Under the pieces are notes generated by a model. The model was given only the letters and a program-made list of their open reading frames with translations, was not told the DNA's origin and did not search any database. From positions 1 to 24,260 of IMG/VR virus record IMGVR_UViG_3300031774_000148: DNA of 24,260 nt; one strand, 5' to 3'. Each line of letters opens with the position of its first letter. Position 1 is the first letter of the stretch. This DNA comes from a virus. Shown in pieces: positions 20,889 to 24,260 of this stretch. The position numbers and the translations under genes were made by a program.

Positions 20889-22073
20889 ATGTCAAAATTT
20901 AATTTTATATATGAAGATCCAACATCAAGTAATCAAGTAACTGGTTCAACACCACATGCTATCTATGATGTAGATAGTGAATTTCAAAGCGATAGTTTAA
21001 CAACTTGTAAATATGTTGCTAGAAAACTTGGACATCCAGTGATGCAACTTGAATTTAATAGTGGTTCAATATACGCTTGTTTCGAAGAAGCAGTATCGGA
21101 ATACTCACAACAAATCAATCATTACAATACAAAGAATTGGATGTGGGAACATTATGGAAACACCACTACTGGTTCTAATTTCAGTTCAACTGGTTCACAT
21201 CAAGCTGAGTCACCAAATGGTGGAATGTCTTTATTTACATTATCAGAACAATACGGACAAGCTGTTAATGTTGGTGGAAACACTACAATGTATACTGGTT
21301 CAATAACTTTAACAGGCTCTCAACAAGTATATGATTTAACAAGTGAGGGTAATTTTGAATCATCTGTTACTGGAACTAATAGGATAGAAATTCAAAGAAT
21401 ATTAAATGATGGCCCTGCTGCTATATCTAAATTTTATGACCCATTTGCTGGAACTTATGATAATATAGAATTATTGGATTCATTTGGATTCGGTAATGTA
21501 TCACCAGCAGTATCTTATATATTAAGACCAATATCATATGATTTGGGTAGAGCAAATGCAATTGAAACAAATGATAAGATTAGAAAATCAGCATATTCAT
21601 TTGAATTAATTAATAATAAATTAAGAATATTCCCATTACCAACTGATAAAGATGCTGGTAACAAGGTACATTTCCATTATTATAAGAGGGATGATAAAAT
21701 TGATGTAACACAAAATTATACAAGTAATAAAGTATCAGACCCATCTAATATTCCATATAAGTTTATTACCTATACAGAGATAAATTCAATGGGTAGAAAT
21801 TGGATTAGAAAATACACATTAGCATTAGCAAAAGAACTACTTGGTATCATCAGAAGTAAATATGCTTCAATGCCACTTCCAAATGGTGAAGTATCACTTG
21901 ATGGTGAATCATTAAAGGCGGAAGGTAGAGAGGAAAAAGCAAACCTTTCAGAAGAGTTAAATTTATTCTTAGAAGCTGTTAGTAAAAAAGAACAAGCATT
22001 AACAGAACAAGAAGTTGCTAATTCTCAACAAGAAGTATTGAATAAAGCTCCATTAAAAATATACATAGGATAA
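20889..22073 (+). CDS. Putative neck / head-completion protein (gp13 position)
   Basis: 394 residues. Residues 43-58 (KYVARKLGHPVMQLEF) and 63-75 (IYACFEEAVSEYS) resemble the N-terminus of neck proteins found at the gp13 position in marine T4-like phages, with a K-L-G-x-P motif and a following helix. The middle is Ser/Thr/Gly-rich beta sequence, and the C-terminus is helical (ANLSEELNLFLEAVSKKEQAL). It is larger than T4 gp13 (about 309), mostly by the insert at about 90-150. Position after capsid and before a second connector-type protein supports a head-tail junction role; direct recognition is moderate. SD GGAGA at 20878-20882. Confidence 0.62.
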   Translation: MSKFNFIYEDPTSSNQVTGSTPHAIYDVDSEFQSDSLTTCKYVARKLGHPVMQLEFNSGSIYACFEEAVSEYSQQINHYNTKNWMWEHYGNTTTGSNFSSTGSHQAESPNGGMSLFTLSEQYGQAVNVGGNTTMYTGSITLTGSQQVYDLTSEGNFESSVTGTNRIEIQRILNDGPAAISKFYDPFAGTYDNIELLDSFGFGNVSPAVSYILRPISYDLGRANAIETNDKIRKSAYSFELINNKLRIFPLPTDKDAGNKVHFHYYKRDDKIDVTQNYTSNKVSDPSNIPYKFITYTEINSMGRNWIRKYTLALAKELLGIIRSKYASMPLPNGEVSLDGESLKAEGREEKANLSEELNLFLEAVSKKEQALTEQEVANSQQEVLNKAPLKIYIG

Positions 22074-22077
22074 ATAA

Positions 22078-22551
22078 ATGTCACAAACAAAACCATTTTT
22101 CATACCACAAAAAGAATTTGATTTGATTAATCAAATGAATGAAGAACTGATTGACGAAATTGTCGGACAATCAGTTGATATTTATAAAGTGAATATTGAA
22201 AGAACAGAAGACAATGTTTATGGTGAATCAACTGCTAAATATTATGATATTGGATTTAGAGTAAATTGTTTAATTAATTATAATGAACCCGAAGTGATTC
22301 AAGACGAGTTTGGTGCGGATACTAATTCTTCAATTGAAATGTTTTTCCAAAGAGAAAATCTATCAAGTGGTTCTCTTAACTTTTATCCTGAGACTGGTGA
22401 TATTGTTGATTGGAATGATTTCTATTGGGAAATAAATGGAACAACAGAACCACAATTATTCGCAGGACATCCAAACTTTAAACACAACATCGTAGCAACA
22501 GCACATCGTTCAAGATTATCATCTTTACAAATTGAAGAGAGACCAAGATAA
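22078..22551 (+). CDS. Putative neck / head-closure protein (gp14 position)
   Basis: 157 residues, starting MSQTKPFFIPQKEFDLINQMNEELIDE, then an alpha-beta sequence (VDIYKVNIERTEDNVYGES; YDIGFRVNCLINYNEPEVI) and a C-terminal beta region (GDIVDWNDFYWEINGT; HNIVATAHRSRLSSLQI). I recall proteins with the FFIPQKE start at this position in marine T4-like phages, where a neck or head-closure role is assumed. It is shorter than T4 gp14 (about 256). It begins 4 nt after its neighbour and overlaps the internal-protein gene by 1 nt (TAATG). Confidence 0.58.
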   Translation: MSQTKPFFIPQKEFDLINQMNEELIDEIVGQSVDIYKVNIERTEDNVYGESTAKYYDIGFRVNCLINYNEPEVIQDEFGADTNSSIEMFFQRENLSSGSLNFYPETGDIVDWNDFYWEINGTTEPQLFAGHPNFKHNIVATAHRSRLSSLQIEERPR

Positions 22552-22575
22552 TGATTAAATTAAAAGACATATTAA
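22551..22575 (+). repeat. Targeting-leader repeat, copy 3
   Basis: 25 nt identical to 12470-12494, beginning at the start codon. Copy 2 lies at 12817-12840 (one mismatch over 24 nt). Confidence 0.85.
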
Positions 22576-22913
22576 CAGAAGGTAAGATGTCTATTGGTAA
22601 GGGTAAATATGCCAATATCTATGATATGAAGAAAGAAATGGGTGAAGGAAAGTTCGACCCAAAGAATCCAACTATTGCAGTTACTGGTCTTGGAGTGTAC
22701 AATCTTAAACAATTAGAAAAAAGAATACAAAAAGATTTAGGAAAAGCCGTTAATGATTTAGGATATGAAAGTGGTATAAATAATCTAATGTATCATTTAT
22801 ATAAGGATAAATCACCACTAAGTTCTAAAATAAAAGGATTACACGAAGTTTATCAACAAATGAACTCACCAGCTTTTAAAAAAGCTGTGACTCTATATAA
22901 GAGGAAAAAATAA
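22551..22913 (+). CDS. Putative internal head protein with 10-residue targeting leader
   Basis: 120 residues starting MIKLKDILTE10/G, the same leader as at 12470 and 12817, although this gene is 10 kb away in the neck operon. The first 25 nt are identical to 12470-12494. After the predicted cut the protein begins GKMSIGKGKY, then a basic helical sequence (NLKQLEKRIQKDLGKAVNDL; FKKAVTLYKRKK). No enzyme motif is recognised. It is predicted to enter the prohead and be trimmed to about 110 residues. TAATG overlaps on both sides. Confidence 0.74.
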   Translation: MIKLKDILTEGKMSIGKGKYANIYDMKKEMGEGKFDPKNPTIAVTGLGVYNLKQLEKRIQKDLGKAVNDLGYESGINNLMYHLYKDKSPLSSKIKGLHEVYQQMNSPAFKKAVTLYKRKK

Positions 22914-23032
22914 TGCCAAATAGAAAAGCGAAACAAAGAAAACAAGACAGACAAAAAAAGAATAAGATTTTAGAAAGAACTGGTAGAACACCAGCACAAA
23001 TAAAAAGATTTAAAAAACGAGGTAATAACTAA
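22913..23032 (+). CDS. Very small basic protein (39 aa)
   Basis: A 39-residue frame starting MPNRKAKQRKQDRQ and ending KRFKKRGNN, in a TAATG overlap with the previous stop and ending exactly where the next ATG begins. It is about 40% Lys/Arg, so it could bind nucleic acid; composition alone does not prove this. GAGG (22901-22904) about 8 nt before the ATG acts as Shine-Dalgarno. It fits the tight packing of the operon, which is the main reason to accept it. Confidence 0.65.
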   Translation: MPNRKAKQRKQDRQKKNKILERTGRTPAQIKRFKKRGNN

Positions 23033-24260
23033 ATGAGTTTAGATTTATTAAAAGAAAGATTTGGTGGTTCTATATCTACAGATAAAAAAGAAGTAGATAA
23101 GAAAAAACTAAATGAAGTATTTAATCCTACTCCTGCGGGAGATATAAAATCTTTTAAAGACCAATATCAAGGAGAGTTAGAAGAAAAAGATAGAATTATT
23201 GAAAATTTAAAACAAGAATTAGATTCACAATGGTTGACAAATCAGACTGCTTTTAATACAAAAAAATTATACGAAGATAAAATTAAAAAAATGAACATTG
23301 TGGATAGTACAAATTTAATTCCTACATTAATAGAAGTATCAAAACAGAAACAAGGTAATGTAAAATTAGATTGGATGAGTTGGTTAGAAATACCAGAAAG
23401 TAATTATTTATTTCAGATAAATGAAAGTTTAGCTAAAAAAGTATTTCAAGAAAATAATAATTTAATAGAAAAAGACAGATACGGACTTAGAGGTAGAAAA
23501 GGAAGAGGTGGAGATGTGGCTGTTGATACAGATTATGCATTAACATTCGGTGGTGATTCTGTAACCGATTATGTATCAACTACATTTAATCCTGATAATT
23601 ATGATGGTACAGGAACTGGACTTAATAACGGATTTACTGTTTCTTATTGGGTTAAACCAGCTCAAATTGGTGGGGTTCGTAAAGCTTTAGGTAGAAGGCC
23701 AGAAACTGATGGAAGATGGGAATTTGGTATTAAAAATGCAGATGATGTGCATGTGGGTGTCGGTGCAACCGTCAAGATGGATAACAACCGTAATGCTGGT
23801 GTTGAAGGTGGTACAACCACAAACACAGGTCACGGAATGACAGTAGGTAATTGGTATCATTGGGTGGTAACATATGGTGGTGATGATGCTGTTGCAATTG
23901 GTGGTGATAGATTTGTTCGGATATGGATAAATGGAAAAGAAATCTATAAAGATGGAGCCGCTAGTGGTACTGGAAATGAGAATGGTATGGGAACTGCAAA
24001 TTGGCGTAATGATGATACTAATACCGTTAATGCTGCAAGTAATCTTTACTTTGGAGCTCGTGCTGCTTTTCAAGACCTTGATACACCATACAATCAAGGT
24101 TGGGCTTGTAGTCTTAGTGAAGTAGCTATTTATAAGGATGAAAAAGATGAAGATGGTACTTTTGCTAATGAAGTATATAATGCTGGATTTGGTTATGACC
24201 ATAGAAAAAATAGTAATCTTGTAGGATATTGGAGATTAAATGAAGGTAGTGGAAATCGTG
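23033..24260 (+). CDS. LamG / concanavalin A-like lectin-domain structural protein (3' end outside window)
   Basis: 409 residues are visible and the frame runs off the right edge. It starts MSLDLLKERFGG, then VDKKKLNE28/VFNP (a KLNE match like the gp21 cassettes), then a coiled coil (about 40-85) and a helical region to about 150. From about residue 165 there is a LamG-type jelly roll: YALTFGGDSVTDYV, GFTVSYWVKP, WYHWVVTYGG, FVRIWINGKEIY, NLYFGARA, SLSEVAIY and LVGYWRLNEGSG. Such domains bind glycans or protein on virion surfaces, so a tail, baseplate or head-fibre role is likely. The gene begins at the previous stop (ATG overlaps TAA by 0-1 nt). Function beyond the fold is inference. Confidence 0.85.
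   Translation, partial: MSLDLLKERFGGSISTDKKEVDKKKLNEVFNPTPAGDIKSFKDQYQGELEEKDRIIENLKQELDSQWLTNQTAFNTKKLYEDKIKKMNIVDSTNLIPTLIEVSKQKQGNVKLDWMSWLEIPESNYLFQINESLAKKVFQENNNLIEKDRYGLRGRKGRGGDVAVDTDYALTFGGDSVTDYVSTTFNPDNYDGTGTGLNNGFTVSYWVKPAQIGGVRKALGRRPETDGRWEFGIKNADDVHVGVGATVKMDNNRNAGVEGGTTTNTGHGMTVGNWYHWVVTYGGDDAVAIGGDRFVRIWINGKEIYKDGAASGTGNENGMGTANWRNDDTNTVNAASNLYFGARAAFQDLDTPYNQGWACSLSEVAIYKDEKDEDGTFANEVYNAGFGYDHRKNSNLVGYWRLNEGSGNR

Noticed and set aside
23687-24202. Minus-strand open frame of 171 codons under the lectin gene
   Set aside because: It overlaps a strongly supported LamG frame on the + strand and has no family resemblance; the same applies to all other minus-strand frames.

Overview
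The window is an AT-rich (by eye about one third G+C, not counted) stretch of a contractile-tailed, T4-like phage genome, very probably marine. All genes I support lie on the + strand, are packed with 1-30 nt overlaps (many TAATG or ATGA junctions), and follow the T4 head-gene order: large terminase, portal, small core-type proteins, prohead protease (gp21-like), scaffold (gp22-like), major capsid protein (gp23-like), then neck or head-closure proteins. A phage-encoded ribosomal protein bS21 just upstream of the scaffold/capsid operon fits large marine myoviruses such as those of SAR11 or marine Bacteroidota. The host cannot be fixed from this sequence.

Layout. 1-769: end of a small secreted protein and an exported, possibly outer-membrane beta-barrel protein. 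819-3965: a 1048-residue fusion with an N-terminal HxGH-type nucleotidyltransferase and a C-terminal KxDG-type nucleic-acid ligase domain. 3996-5780: a zinc-ribbon protein, a 49-residue protein, and membrane or coiled-coil proteins that could be lysis (spanin-like) proteins. 5777-9197: terminase and portal. 9279-17239: a long operon of core-type and internal-protein candidates, the prohead protease, a membrane protein plus an actin-like ATPase, and bS21. 17384-20081: scaffold and major capsid protein, ended by a strong terminator. 20253-20780: a single-gene unit with its own promoter and terminator, probably a virion surface protein. 20889-24260: neck proteins, one more internal-protein candidate, a tiny basic protein, and the start of a LamG-type lectin protein cut by the window end.

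Central observation. At least four proteins carry a glutamate at exactly residue 10 of a short amphipathic leader (MIKLKDIL-x-E or a close variant), followed by A, G or V. This looks like the ten-residue capsid-targeting sequence of T4 internal proteins, which gp21 removes after (L/I)-x-E. Two longer proteins (11707-12468, 15835-16986) carry the same kind of site internally as a repeated E-G-K-L-x-E/A cassette, nearly identical in DNA. The protease has E-G-K-L-N-E/S near its own C-terminus. The nucleotidyltransferase-ligase has candidate sites after a 14-residue leader and between its domains. I infer that this phage builds a payload of small proteins and enzyme modules, some as polyproteins, that is targeted into the prohead, cut by gp21 and possibly delivered with the DNA. 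This is inference: the bare LxE motif also occurs by chance (for example in TerL).

Expression. Five intergenic sites share the exact 11-mer ATATTTATATA followed by GAAT within 1-5 nt. They precede the zinc-ribbon gene, the core operon, the scaffold/capsid operon, the single-gene unit and the neck operon, and are the best candidates for this phage's late promoters. Two are directly preceded by clear intrinsic terminators, and two are followed by leader hairpins.
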